Assembly (NCBI GenBank): GCA_028281845.1
Contig: JANQJD010000008.1
Location: forward strand, 186,001 to 250,000
DNA length: 64,000 bases
Reading direction: 5' to 3'
Source of the DNA: Rhodospirillales bacterium
GTDB taxonomy: Bacteria; Pseudomonadota; Alphaproteobacteria; Rhodospirillales; Rhodospirillaceae
The notes under the pieces were generated by a model. It was not told the origin of the DNA and made no database searches. It was given only the letters and a program-made list of their open reading frames with translations. The translations under genes were made by a program, and so were the position numbers. Positions 44,637 to 53,517 of this stretch are shown here, in pieces (position 1 is the stretch's first letter; every line of letters begins with the position of its first letter).

Positions 44637-45815
44637 ATGACTCTCATGCACAGGACAGGACAAAGCGGCTTCGGCCTTTACATTCATTGGCCTTTCTGTG
44701 TACACAAGTGTCCATACTGCGATTTTAACTCGCGTGTTCCCACAGGAGTGAATCACGCCGATTGGCGACGTGTCTTCCTGTTAGCACTGGACTATGCAGT
44801 CCATGCAATCCCCACGGGGCGACATTTAAGCAGTGTCTTTTTTGGCGGCGGGACGCCATCCATGATGGAACCGGCGACTGTGGCAACAGTACTCGAACGG
44901 GCCGTCGTCTCCTGGCCCTTCGCGGCAGATGTCGAAGTGACTCTGGAAGCTAATCCTAGCGATCGCGACAGGCTGACCGACTTTCGTGTAGCAGGAGTCA
45001 ACAGGCTCTCCTTGGGAGTACAGGCTCTGGAGGACAGCGCCTTATGCTTGCTGGGGCGTCTCCACGATACGAGTCAGGCTCTATCAGCCATCGACATGGC
45101 TCGGCACATTTTTCCTAAGCTTTCATTGGATCTTATCTATGCCAGGCCAGGACAGACTCTGTGTGCGTGGCAGCGGGAGTTAGAATGGGCACTGACCCTG
45201 GCCGCTGACCATTTATCCCTTTACCAGCTCACTCTTGAACCCGGCACAGTCTTTTTTACCGCCCTTGCCAGTGGTGGTCTGGTTCTCCCGGACGAGGACA
45301 CCTCTGCAGATTTCTATCAAATGACACAGGAGATAACCACCAATGCAGGATTAGCGGCTTATGAGGTTTCGAACCACGCTCGACAGGGGGACGAGTGTCG
45401 CCACAACCTAGAGACATGGCAGGGCTGTGACATTGTTGGAATCGGACCAGGGGCACATGGCCGTTTGACTCTCAGTGACTGCCCCAAAGGGATGAACACA
45501 ATTGCGACACGCCAAAATCGTCTCCCAGAGGTGTGGAGGGCGCGAGTGGAGTCTGCCACACATCAGACGGTCTCATACCTGTCACGCGAAGAGAGAATCG
45601 AGGAGTTAGTGATGATGGGCTTACGCCTGACGGCTGGGATTGACCGCGCCCGTTTCCACAATCTGGTGGGTTGCTCACTGGAAAGTGTCATCAATGTCCA
45701 AGCTTTGGAGAGTCTCGCGGAATCGGGATTGGTCGTTCTGGATGCAGCTAGTTTGCGCGTAACGCCAGCAGGGAGGATTGTCCTCGACGAAATTTTGCGC
45801 CAGTTGCTCTCCTGA
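44637..45815 (+). CDS. hemW: radical SAM haem chaperone HemW
   Basis: HemN-like radical SAM protein that inserts haem into respiratory enzymes, 392 residues. The cluster-binding motif CVHKCPYC (Cys21, Cys25, Cys28) sits in LYIHWPFCVHKCPYCDFNSRV. FFGGGTPSMM, VTLEANPSDRDRLTDFRVAGVNRLSLGVQAL and LSLDLIYARPGQT are conserved. YEVSNHARQGDECRHNLETW closes the core. The additional Cys of true coproporphyrinogen oxidase HemN (CxxxCxxCxC) is replaced by Asp-Phe, supporting HemW. Haem delivery would serve the haem-copper enzyme at the right end. The start lies directly after a tandem duplication. Confidence 0.92.
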   Translation: MTLMHRTGQSGFGLYIHWPFCVHKCPYCDFNSRVPTGVNHADWRRVFLLALDYAVHAIPTGRHLSSVFFGGGTPSMMEPATVATVLERAVVSWPFAADVEVTLEANPSDRDRLTDFRVAGVNRLSLGVQALEDSALCLLGRLHDTSQALSAIDMARHIFPKLSLDLIYARPGQTLCAWQRELEWALTLAADHLSLYQLTLEPGTVFFTALASGGLVLPDEDTSADFYQMTQEITTNAGLAAYEVSNHARQGDECRHNLETWQGCDIVGIGPGAHGRLTLSDCPKGMNTIATRQNRLPEVWRARVESATHQTVSYLSREERIEELVMMGLRLTAGIDRARFHNLVGCSLESVINVQALESLAESGLVVLDAASLRVTPAGRIVLDEILRQLLS

Positions 45816-45894
45816 TACCCAGATACCCACTGATACCCAACACCCCTCTCATGCCCACAATGCCTGGACGGGCTCATGACGGCGAGTACACACT

Positions 45895-48570
45895 TCATGA
45901 TTTTTTTAGCAACCGCCTGAGCGTATACGGGAGGATGCCACCGTGACGGTAATACTCTAACTCATGTATTGTATCTATGCGACACAAAGCAGTGAACGGC
46001 GTAGTCTCATCCCCTGTCCTATAGATCATCACTGTCACGTCTTGCAGGGGAGTCAGGTCAGCAAGACCGAGGATAGCAAAGTGCTCACTACCATCGAGAC
46101 GTAAAGTCCTCCGATTTTCTCCATCTTGAAACTGCAATGGCAAGATTCCAACACCTATGAGATTAGAACGATGGATTCTCTCAAAGCTCTCGGCTATTAT
46201 GGCCTTGACGCCAAGCAGTGCTGGCCCTTTTGCCGCCCAGTCGCGGGATGAACCCGTCCCATATTCTTTACCAGCAATTATTAAGAGTTTCACATTGTCT
46301 CTTTTATACAGAATAGAGGCATCATAAATCGACATCAGACTACCGCTTGGTTCGTGGCGGGTCATTCCACCTTCAACATTGGGCACCATTTCATTAGAGA
46401 GGCGTATATTAGCAAAGGTTCCACGCATCATGATTTCATGGTTACCCCGGCGGGCTCCATAGGAATTGAAATTCTCTGAAGAAATACCACGAGCCTGTAA
46501 ATACAGGCCTGCCGGACTCGTTGCCCTGATAGAGCCAGCCGGTGAGATGTGGTCTGTGGTCACAGAGTCGCCTAGCAAGGCCAAGCAGCGAGCACCGATC
46601 ACATCGTCTATGGTGTTCTGTCGTGTTTGAAAATCCTGAAAATAGGGGGGGCGTCTAACGTAGGTAGAATGTGCCTCCCAGGCGTAGGTTACGCCTGTTG
46701 ATCTTTCAATGACTTGCCAATCAGTCGGTCCAGTAAAGACGTCAGCATACCGGGTACGAAACATCGCCGCCGTCAGCGCCTGCGCGAGAGTCTCTTGAAT
46801 TTCTGCCGTGCTTGGCCAAATGTCCTTAAGGAAGATGGGTACGCCATTGGTACCCGTACCCAGTGGATCCTTTGTGAGATCTAACATGATAGATCCGGAC
46901 AAAGCATAGGCAATTACTAAAGGTGGTGAGGCTAAGTAATTAGCACGAGTATATGGACTAATACGACCCTCAAAATTGCGATTTCCAGATAAAACCGCTA
47001 CTGTAACAAGATTTTTTGATTCTATTGCCTTGACGATGGAGTCAGCGAGTGGACCGGCGTTGCCGATACAGGTGGTACAGCCGTAGCCAACGACGTTGAA
47101 ACCAAGTTTATTCAAATAGAACTGTAGACCAGAAGCTGTGAGATAGTCGGTAATCACCTGACTGCCTGGGGCCAGAGAGGTCTTCACCCAGGGCTTGGTA
47201 GACAACCCCTGCTCAACTGCCTTGCGGGCTAACAGGCCAGCAGCGATCATGACGGACGGATTCGAGGTATTGGTACACGACGTGATAGCGGCGATCACGA
47301 CATCTCCGCAGCTCATTACATACTCTTTCCCTTCAAAAGATACCTTTACGCTTTTTTGCGCCTCTGCTGAGAAACTGGGCATGGCCTCGAGAAATTTCCG
47401 CCTGGCAGCTGACAGCGCTACCCTCTCTTGTGGCCGGCGAGGTCCTGCTAAGCTAGGCTCTATAGTGGAGAGATCCAGTTCAAGTATGTCTGTGAAGAGA
47501 GGCTCAGGACTTTCGAGTCCTCGCCACATTCCCTGAATCCTCGCATAAGATTCGACAAGTTTCACCTGATGCGGGTCGCGACCGGTTAAGGAGAGATAAT
47601 TGATGGTCTCGCGGTCAATCGGAAAGAAGCCGCATGTGGCCCCGTATTCAGGGGCCATGTTTGCAATCGTCGCACGATCAGGCAGGCTTAATGAATCGAG
47701 ACCAGACCCGCAGAATTCGACAAACTTGCCCACCACGCCTTTCTGACGGAGTCTCTCTGTGATGGCTAGCACCAGATCTGTTGCGGTCACACCTTCCGGC
47801 AGTGAACCCTGTAGCCGAACCCCCACAACTTCTGGGATCAGCATTGACACTGGTTGACCCAGCATAGCCGATTCTGCCTCAATACCACCAACGCCCCAGC
47901 CTAGAACGGCCAGGCCGTTTACCATAGTCGTATGGCTGTCTGTGCCGACTACAGTGTCAGGATAAGCTATTTTGAGAGTGTTACTCTTATTTGCGCACAC
48001 GCAAAGAGACAAGTGCTCGAGATTGACTTGATGGCAGATACCAGTCCCAGGAGGGACAACGCGAAAATTGTCGAAAGTTGTCTGCCCCCAGCGTAGAAAA
48101 GCATAGCGCTCTTCATTTCTTTGAAATTCCAGGGATATATTCTGAATATATGATTCTTTTTTGCCAAATGAATCGACAGTGACTGAGTGATCGATAACCA
48201 AATCTACTGGTATGAGTGGATTAATCTTTTTGGGATCCTCTCCAGCGTCCGCCATTGCCTCGCGCATTGCCGCGAGGTCAACAATGGCCGGGACGCCAGT
48301 GAAGTCCTGCATGAGAACACGGGCGGGATGATAAGCGATTTCACGCTTAGAACGGCGCGTTCTTGGCCAAGAGACAATGGCCATGATGTCGTCTGTCGTG
48401 ACAGTGTGCCCATCTTCAAACCGCAGCAGGTTCTCAAGTAACACCTTAAGTGAATAGGGTAACTGCCTAATATCACGGCTATATTCTTCAAGGGAGTAAT
48501 ATGTGTAGCGAATACCATCAACATAAAGGGTACGGCAAACATTCATGGGATCCTGATGACAGGAAGACAT
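45895..48570 (-). CDS. acnA: aconitate hydratase A
   Basis: Interconverts citrate and isocitrate; monomeric [4Fe-4S] dehydratase of 891 residues. GVPAIVDLAAMREAM, DLVIDHSVTVDSFG, VVGTDSHTTMVNGLAVLGWGVGGIEAE, the cluster cysteines in ITSCTNTSNPSVMI and GCTTCIGNAGPL, and the C-terminal swivel motif KEYGTGSSRDWAAKG are intact. It converges with hemW over 80 bp that contain repeated GATACCCA units. Together with fumarate reductase it belongs to a TCA pathway that could run as a branched, reductive/oxidative form. The 5' spacer is 48571-48951. Confidence 0.97.
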   Translation of the reverse strand: MSSCHQDPMNVCRTLYVDGIRYTYYSLEEYSRDIRQLPYSLKVLLENLLRFEDGHTVTTDDIMAIVSWPRTRRSKREIAYHPARVLMQDFTGVPAIVDLAAMREAMADAGEDPKKINPLIPVDLVIDHSVTVDSFGKKESYIQNISLEFQRNEERYAFLRWGQTTFDNFRVVPPGTGICHQVNLEHLSLCVCANKSNTLKIAYPDTVVGTDSHTTMVNGLAVLGWGVGGIEAESAMLGQPVSMLIPEVVGVRLQGSLPEGVTATDLVLAITERLRQKGVVGKFVEFCGSGLDSLSLPDRATIANMAPEYGATCGFFPIDRETINYLSLTGRDPHQVKLVESYARIQGMWRGLESPEPLFTDILELDLSTIEPSLAGPRRPQERVALSAARRKFLEAMPSFSAEAQKSVKVSFEGKEYVMSCGDVVIAAITSCTNTSNPSVMIAAGLLARKAVEQGLSTKPWVKTSLAPGSQVITDYLTASGLQFYLNKLGFNVVGYGCTTCIGNAGPLADSIVKAIESKNLVTVAVLSGNRNFEGRISPYTRANYLASPPLVIAYALSGSIMLDLTKDPLGTGTNGVPIFLKDIWPSTAEIQETLAQALTAAMFRTRYADVFTGPTDWQVIERSTGVTYAWEAHSTYVRRPPYFQDFQTRQNTIDDVIGARCLALLGDSVTTDHISPAGSIRATSPAGLYLQARGISSENFNSYGARRGNHEIMMRGTFANIRLSNEMVPNVEGGMTRHEPSGSLMSIYDASILYKRDNVKLLIIAGKEYGTGSSRDWAAKGPALLGVKAIIAESFERIHRSNLIGVGILPLQFQDGENRRTLRLDGSEHFAILGLADLTPLQDVTVMIYRTGDETTPFTALCRIDTIHELEYYRHGGILPYTLRRLLKKS

Positions 48571-48689
48571 AAGTCCACTCCAAAAGAGAAAATCTATAGA
48601 AAAATGGCAATCACCATCAACGCCCCTGACTCTGACTACTCAGATCTCTCTCTCACTCAGCAGAGGCTCCTCAAAAGAACGCCTGGCCC

Positions 48690-48723
48690 ATTGACCCCGA
48701 AGGGGGATTGACCCCGAAGGGGG
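48690..48723. repeat. perfect 17-bp tandem duplication
   Basis: ATTGACCCCGAAGGGGG is repeated at 48690-48706 and 48707-48723. A third, diverged CCCCGAATGGGG follows at 48724-48735. Each unit has CCCC...GGGG dyad symmetry and can form a small hairpin. Confidence 0.93.
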
Positions 48724-48896
48724 CCCCGAATGGGGCGATGAGCAGGCGCCACATCGAATCCCGAAAACGTCTAACAGGAAAAAACGCCTCCGTCAAAGAT
48801 CCATGCCCCGTCAGAGAGAATCTGACAACAGTCCCATGCATGAATAGAGAACACGTAGGATTAGGATTGCGCATGCGTACTTGTATGGATGGTGGG

Positions 48897-48924
48897 GCGG
48901 GTCAGGGAATCCATCCTGACCCGC
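48897..48924 (-). terminator. stem-loop downstream of htpG, candidate terminator
   Basis: GCGGGTCAGG (48897-48906) and CCTGACCCGC (48915-48924) form a perfect 10-bp GC-rich stem with an 8-nt loop, 27 bp past the htpG stop codon. No T-tract follows, so termination is inferred only from position and stability. Confidence 0.5.
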
Positions 48925-48951
48925 GCTGAATCTCCAGCGCCAAGAACATGG

Positions 48952-50826
48952 TCAGAGATTCAATCCTCGCTCCATGAGCACTGTCATACGGCGGGTGAAA
49001 GCCGTCGTGTCTGGCAGCGGCTCACCGTTCATAATGCGTGCCTGATCCAGAAGCAGTAAGGCGACATCCGTAAAATCGCTGCTCTCGCCGTCACGCTGAG
49101 CCATGTCGGCGATCCGCCTTATGAGGCTGTGCCGGGGGTTGATCTCCAGCACGCGAGGAACGGTGTGGTCTATTTGACGGTGCTGCCGCAGAAGCCTTTC
49201 CAAATGGAGACTCATGTCGTTCTGGTCGGCAACCAGGCAGACAGGGCTCTCTGTTAACCTATCGGAGAATCGGACATCCTTGATGATCGGGCCTAGGACT
49301 TTTTTGAGTGCACGTAATAAACTCTCGAGAGTGGCAGATATATCCTTGTGTTCATCTGCTGATTCGTGTACCTCTTGTGTGCCATTCGTTATCGTGCTCA
49401 AATCTGGAATCGCATGAGCTGCTGAAACGAATTTTTTTCCAGCAAATTCCCCAATGGTGGCAGGCCAAAACTCATCAATAGGATCGGTCAGTAGCAGTAC
49501 CTCGATTCCTTTTGCCCGGAAACCTTCCAAATGGGGACTGCGCATTAAAACATCTGCTGCATCTCCTGTGATGTAATAGATCGCCTCCTGCCCATCTTTC
49601 ATCCGCCCCACATATGTCTCCAGACTGACTAACTCCTCTGGAGAATCTGTTGTGTGGAATCGGCATAGTTCAATAATTTCAGTTTTACGCTCAAAATCCT
49701 CATACAGCCCTTCCTTCAAAACGGCGCCAAAGTTATTCCAAAACACGGAATAGTCTTCCTGTGTATTGCTCCTCTTCTTGAGATCTGTGAGAAAACGGCG
49801 CACCAAGCCGCCGCGGATTTTCGCCAGGAGGGGATTGTGCTGGAGCACCTCTCGGCTAATGTTGAGCGGTAAATCCTGACTGTCAACCACACCTTTCAGG
49901 AAACGCAGCCAAGCCGGCAACAGGTCTGGACAATCTTCCGTAACGAAAACTCTTCGTATGTACAGCTGAACGTGGTGTTTTCTATCCTGGTGGAACAGAT
50001 CGAACGGTCTCACAGAAGGAACAAATAAAAGTCCTGTGTACTCAATTGCACCTTCCCCCTTATAGTGGAGCGTGAGCCAGGGCTCATCCAATGAGTGCCC
50101 GACATTGCGATAGAATTCCCTATACTGATCTGTGTTGATCTCGCTACGGGGGCGAGTCCACAGGGCAGCGGCTTCGTTGACAGATTCTTCTTTATCCTCC
50201 TCCCGTAAGAGGACTGGGATGGCAATGTGGTCGGAATAGGTTTTCACGAGATGCCGCAATCGCGGAGATTCAAGGTACTCATGTTCATCCTGTTTGAGAT
50301 GCAGAATGATGTGGGTGCCGCGATTCTCCTTTGGCACCTCCTCCACAGTGAACGTGCCTTTCCCATCTGATACCCAACGCCACCCACTGTTAGTATCGGC
50401 CCTACGCGTAATAACCTCGACTGTGTGAGCCACCATGAAGGCTGAATAAAAGCCAACACCAAACTGACCAATCATATTGCAATCTTCTTTTTTTTCACTT
50501 TTTAAGTGTTCTATAAAAGCTACAGTGCCTGATCTGGCAATTGTTCCAATGTTCTCTACCAATTCGTTGCGATTCATCCCGATGCCGTTGTCGCTGATGG
50601 TCAGGCTCCCAGCCGCATTCTCTGGTGTAAGGACGATGCGGAAAACTGCATCATCGCCCAAGAGCCCGGGGTTGGTGAGAGCCAGGTAGCGCAGACGATC
50701 ACAAGCGTCCGCGGCGTTAGAAATCAACTCTCGTAGAAAGATCTGCTTGTTCGAATAGAGCGCATGTACCACGATATCCAGAAGTTTGGAAACATCGCTC
50801 TGAAAGGGAAATGTTTCAGTTGCCAT
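48952..50826 (-). CDS. htpG: molecular chaperone HtpG (Hsp90)
   Basis: Bacterial Hsp90, 624 residues. The start is at 50826, where the translated sequence begins MATETFPFQSDVSKLLDIVVHALYSNKQIFLRELISNAADACDRLRY; the frame is open for 67 more codons upstream but those are not conserved. The GHKL ATPase site is intact: ELISNAADA, ISDNGIGMNRNELVENIGTIARSGT and GQFGVGFYSAFMVA. The middle-domain segment (VKGVVDSQDLPLNISREVLQ; here LKGVVDSQDLPLNISREVLQ) and the C-terminal dimerisation region are complete. It is divergent from pcm with 180 bp between. Confidence 0.96.
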   Translation of the reverse strand: MATETFPFQSDVSKLLDIVVHALYSNKQIFLRELISNAADACDRLRYLALTNPGLLGDDAVFRIVLTPENAAGSLTISDNGIGMNRNELVENIGTIARSGTVAFIEHLKSEKKEDCNMIGQFGVGFYSAFMVAHTVEVITRRADTNSGWRWVSDGKGTFTVEEVPKENRGTHIILHLKQDEHEYLESPRLRHLVKTYSDHIAIPVLLREEDKEESVNEAAALWTRPRSEINTDQYREFYRNVGHSLDEPWLTLHYKGEGAIEYTGLLFVPSVRPFDLFHQDRKHHVQLYIRRVFVTEDCPDLLPAWLRFLKGVVDSQDLPLNISREVLQHNPLLAKIRGGLVRRFLTDLKKRSNTQEDYSVFWNNFGAVLKEGLYEDFERKTEIIELCRFHTTDSPEELVSLETYVGRMKDGQEAIYYITGDAADVLMRSPHLEGFRAKGIEVLLLTDPIDEFWPATIGEFAGKKFVSAAHAIPDLSTITNGTQEVHESADEHKDISATLESLLRALKKVLGPIIKDVRFSDRLTESPVCLVADQNDMSLHLERLLRQHRQIDHTVPRVLEINPRHSLIRRIADMAQRDGESSDFTDVALLLLDQARIMNGEPLPDTTAFTRRMTVLMERGLNL

Positions 50827-51006
50827 TATCGCCTCTGTTTTGCCTGAACCCCGTCGCCCGTTTTGGCTGCCCTTTGGGGCGACCTTCTGATATGTAATGG
50901 GGAGTCCGGGAACGCAAGAGGCGTGCCGCAGCACCAGAGCATCAGAGCATATGCAAAGGGATCGCCGCCATCCTGATGCAGAATAGGAGAGGAGAGACAG
51001 TCGGCC

Positions 51007-51675
51007 ATGGAAGCCCGGTGGGCGCATCTTTTACAGGAAATCACCGCTAATGCACGGGAAACGGCAGCTTATACTGGGAGGCCTGTGCTCTCAGAGAGAG
51101 TCATGGCGGCTATGGCAAAAGTACCGCGGATCGCCTTTGTCCCAGATGATATACGCGCAGATGCGTATCTCAATCAACCGCTGCCCATAGGGTACGGGCA
51201 GACAATATCTCAGCCGTTCATAGTCGCTCTTATGACTGATCTTCTGGATCTGACTCCGACAGACAAGGTACTGGAGATTGGCAGCGGTAGCGGTTATCAA
51301 AGTGCTATTCTTGCAGAACTTGTCGATAAGGTCCATTCAGTGGAACTGGTAGCAGATTTAGCAAAAAGTGCCGCAAGACGTTTGGCAAAGCTAGGCTACA
51401 GGACGGTTCACATCCATCATGGTCAGGGCCGGCGCGGCTGGCTGCAGGACGCTCCCTACGCGGCTATTCTTGTTGCTGCTGCTAGTCCTGACATTCCGCC
51501 GCATCTCATAGAACAACTATCGATTGATGGACGCATGGTTATTCCTGTGGAAGTCAGCTGCAGTAATTCCGGGACACATCAACAGTTACTGAGGATAGTC
51601 AAACAGAGAGATAACACATTGAAGCAGCAACACTGCCTCTCAGTGGCCTTCGTCCCGCTGGTCGGGCGGGATTGA
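51007..51675 (+). CDS. pcm: protein-L-isoaspartate O-methyltransferase
   Basis: Repairs isoaspartyl damage in ageing proteins by SAM-dependent methylation; 222 residues from ATG 51007 with GGAGAGGAGAG just upstream. Conserved: VLSERVMAAMAKVPRIAFVP, YLNQPLPIGYGQTISQPFIVALMTDLL (typical PCMT block), the SAM-binding VLEIGSGSGYQSAILAEL, and APYAAILVAAASPDIPPHLIEQL. The last segment normally reads PYDAIxVxAAAxxIP; here Asp is Ala (PYAAILVAAAS), a mild departure. The gene converges with the epimerase gene with a 7-bp gap. In many alphaproteobacteria pcm precedes tolC; that gene is not here. Confidence 0.93.
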   Translation: MEARWAHLLQEITANARETAAYTGRPVLSERVMAAMAKVPRIAFVPDDIRADAYLNQPLPIGYGQTISQPFIVALMTDLLDLTPTDKVLEIGSGSGYQSAILAELVDKVHSVELVADLAKSAARRLAKLGYRTVHIHHGQGRRGWLQDAPYAAILVAAASPDIPPHLIEQLSIDGRMVIPVEVSCSNSGTHQQLLRIVKQRDNTLKQQHCLSVAFVPLVGRD

Positions 51676-51682
51676 GCGTATT

Positions 51683-52663
51683 TTACACACCATGATATGC
51701 GCGATACCAGGAGACGAATTTTGGTACGCCGACATCAAGAGACGTCCTCGGGGCGTAGTTCACATCCCGGGCAATGGCTGTCATATCAGCAGAGGTTTCT
51801 TGCAGATCACCAGGCTGCATGGGCAGGTACTCTATGACCGCCCGGCGGCCCAGCGCCTTTTCGAGTAAGGCGATGCAACGGAGGAGTGGTTCGGCCTTAT
51901 TGTTGCCAATATTGTAAACCCGCTGCGGTGGATTGAGACTATCCCCACTGGGTGGCCGGGCAAGGCAGTCCAGTACGCCCGTAACAATGTCATCGATGTA
52001 GGTAAAATCTCTTTTCATGTCACCGTTATTGAAGACAGAGATGGGTTCTCCTGCAAAAATGCGGGATGTAAAGAGATACAGTGCCATATCTGGTCTCCCC
52101 CAAGGACCATAAACTGTAAAAAAACGTAAGCCTGTGGTAGGTATCCGATACAGATGGCTGTAGCAGTGACTCATCAACTCGCAGGATTTCTTTGTGGCAG
52201 CATAAAGTGAGAGGGGCGTGTCGACTCGATCTTCAATGGAGAACGGCAGTTTACGGTTGGCACCATAAACAGACGATGAACTCGCGTAGACGAGATGCCG
52301 GCAGTGTTGCAGAGAGCGGCAGAATTCCAGCACAACGAGGTGTCCCTCCACATTAGCGCGACTGTAGGCGAAGGGGCAGACCAGAGAATGGCGCACACCG
52401 ACCTGAGCAGCGAGATGAATCACACGATCTATCGTTGGGTAGCATTTGGCTAAAGAGAGCATTGGTGCACGTTCCGCAATATCGAGTGTATGAAAGAAAA
52501 ATTTTTTATTCGTGAGGAGTTGTGCGAGTCGTGCTCTTTTTATCGACGGATCGTAATAGTCACTCAGGTTATCTACCCCTATCACGTGCTCTCCACGCCT
52601 CAGCAGTTCCTTACATGTATGATAGCCGATGAAACCAGCAACACCAGTGATGAGAATAGCCAT
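51683..52663 (-). CDS. NAD-dependent epimerase, UDP-glucuronate 4-epimerase type
   Basis: Extended short-chain dehydrogenase, 326 residues. The start at 52663 (AAGGAAAG just upstream) gives MAILITGVAGFIGYHTCKELLRRGEHVIGVDNLSDYYDPSIKRARLAQL, the classical UDP-GlcA epimerase opening with GxxGFIG. Catalytic YxxxK is SLYAATKKSCELM. RFFTVYGPWGRPDMALYLFTSRIFAGEPISVFNNGDMKRDFTYIDDIV is near-diagnostic for this group. It should supply UDP-galacturonate for LPS or capsule. No glycosyltransferases adjoin it. A 620-bp spacer lies upstream. Confidence 0.9.
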   Translation of the reverse strand: MAILITGVAGFIGYHTCKELLRRGEHVIGVDNLSDYYDPSIKRARLAQLLTNKKFFFHTLDIAERAPMLSLAKCYPTIDRVIHLAAQVGVRHSLVCPFAYSRANVEGHLVVLEFCRSLQHCRHLVYASSSSVYGANRKLPFSIEDRVDTPLSLYAATKKSCELMSHCYSHLYRIPTTGLRFFTVYGPWGRPDMALYLFTSRIFAGEPISVFNNGDMKRDFTYIDDIVTGVLDCLARPPSGDSLNPPQRVYNIGNNKAEPLLRCIALLEKALGRRAVIEYLPMQPGDLQETSADMTAIARDVNYAPRTSLDVGVPKFVSWYRAYHGV

Positions 52664-53282
52664 AATCTTTCCTTTCCTTCTTCTGTGTTCCCCGCGAACC
52701 CCCTGGGGGTACACGAGGGCGGTTTTCGCGTAACGGCGGCTCCTCAGGGCGTGATGGCAGGCAGGTGGAGACGGACGGAGGCAAGGGACGCCCATACTCT
52801 GTTTTCTCTTGATCCGCTGCCTGAAAGCCTCCCTTTTCTGTACAGATTCTGTACATCTTCGGTAAAGTTCTCTGGCCAGCAGACAGATCAGATCATACTA
52901 AATATTGCCATTTTGTTCCGAATGCCTCATAGGCTAAGCTGACCGCTCGCTCATTTGCTGATAACGCTGGTGGTACTGCTGTGTCCGTCGGCGGCGCAGT
53001 CAGCAAAAAATTTTTGGAGGGATAGTGTGATTTGCAAGAGACACGCATTTGCATTTTGGTTCTTGACCCCAGAAGATCATGCAAGTGAATTGCATATGCG
53101 CAGTATCATCTTAAGAGTCTGCTGGTGGCGATTCTGATGCATGATACTCGACGGGATGGATCCAAATGGATACATACAATGGATACAAACGAATCTGGCT
53201 GTTATGTATGTGTGTCGCCCTGAAGGCGACCAATCTGGTGTGTCTGGCCTTCTAGTTCAGGCATGTGGGAGGAGCGTGAACG
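52664..53282. other. 620-bp spacer, possible small secreted-protein relic
   Basis: No supported gene. Around 52955-53137 a plus-strand frame without an ATG reads like a signal peptide (LLITLVVLLCPSAAQSAKNFW) but then loses any pattern; it may be the stump of a lost exported protein. Near 53164-53191, ATGGATACA is repeated. The feoA promoter should lie at the right end; I could not place a convincing Fur or FNR site. Confidence 0.4.
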
Positions 53283-53516
53283 ATGAGAGGACTCATACGT
53301 GATTTGCATCCTGGCGACAGAGGACGAATCACCGGATTCGTGGCGGGCGATCGCGACTATCGACGCCGTCTGTTGGCAATGGGGCTGACACCAGGAGTCG
53401 AATTTGAACTGGCTCGTGTGGCTCCTTTGGGCGATCCAGTGGAGATCCGTGTCCGTGGCACGGGGGTAAGCTTGCGCAAGGTCGAGGCCGACATGCTGAC
53501 CATCGAGAGGTGCTGA
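53283..53516 (+). CDS. feoA: ferrous iron transport protein A
   Basis: SH3-like cytosolic partner of FeoB, 77 residues from ATG 53283 with GGGAGGAGCG just upstream. Pattern MRGLIRDLHPGDRGRITGFVAGDRDYRRRLLAMGLTPGVEFELARVAPLGDPVEIRVRGTGVSLRKVEADMLTIE is typical of FeoA along its whole length (LLAMGLTPG and GDPVEIRVRGT in particular). First gene of feoABC, one base before feoB. Confidence 0.95.
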   Translation: MRGLIRDLHPGDRGRITGFVAGDRDYRRRLLAMGLTPGVEFELARVAPLGDPVEIRVRGTGVSLRKVEADMLTIERC

Positions 53517-53517
53517 G

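Larger units (their letters stand above)
48571..48951. other. 380-bp spacer between acnA and htpG
   Basis: No gene recognised. It contains a 17-bp tandem duplication (48690-48723) and a perfect 10-bp stem-loop (48897-48924). Short plus-strand frames (for example 48708-48929) are not supported. Confidence 0.5.
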
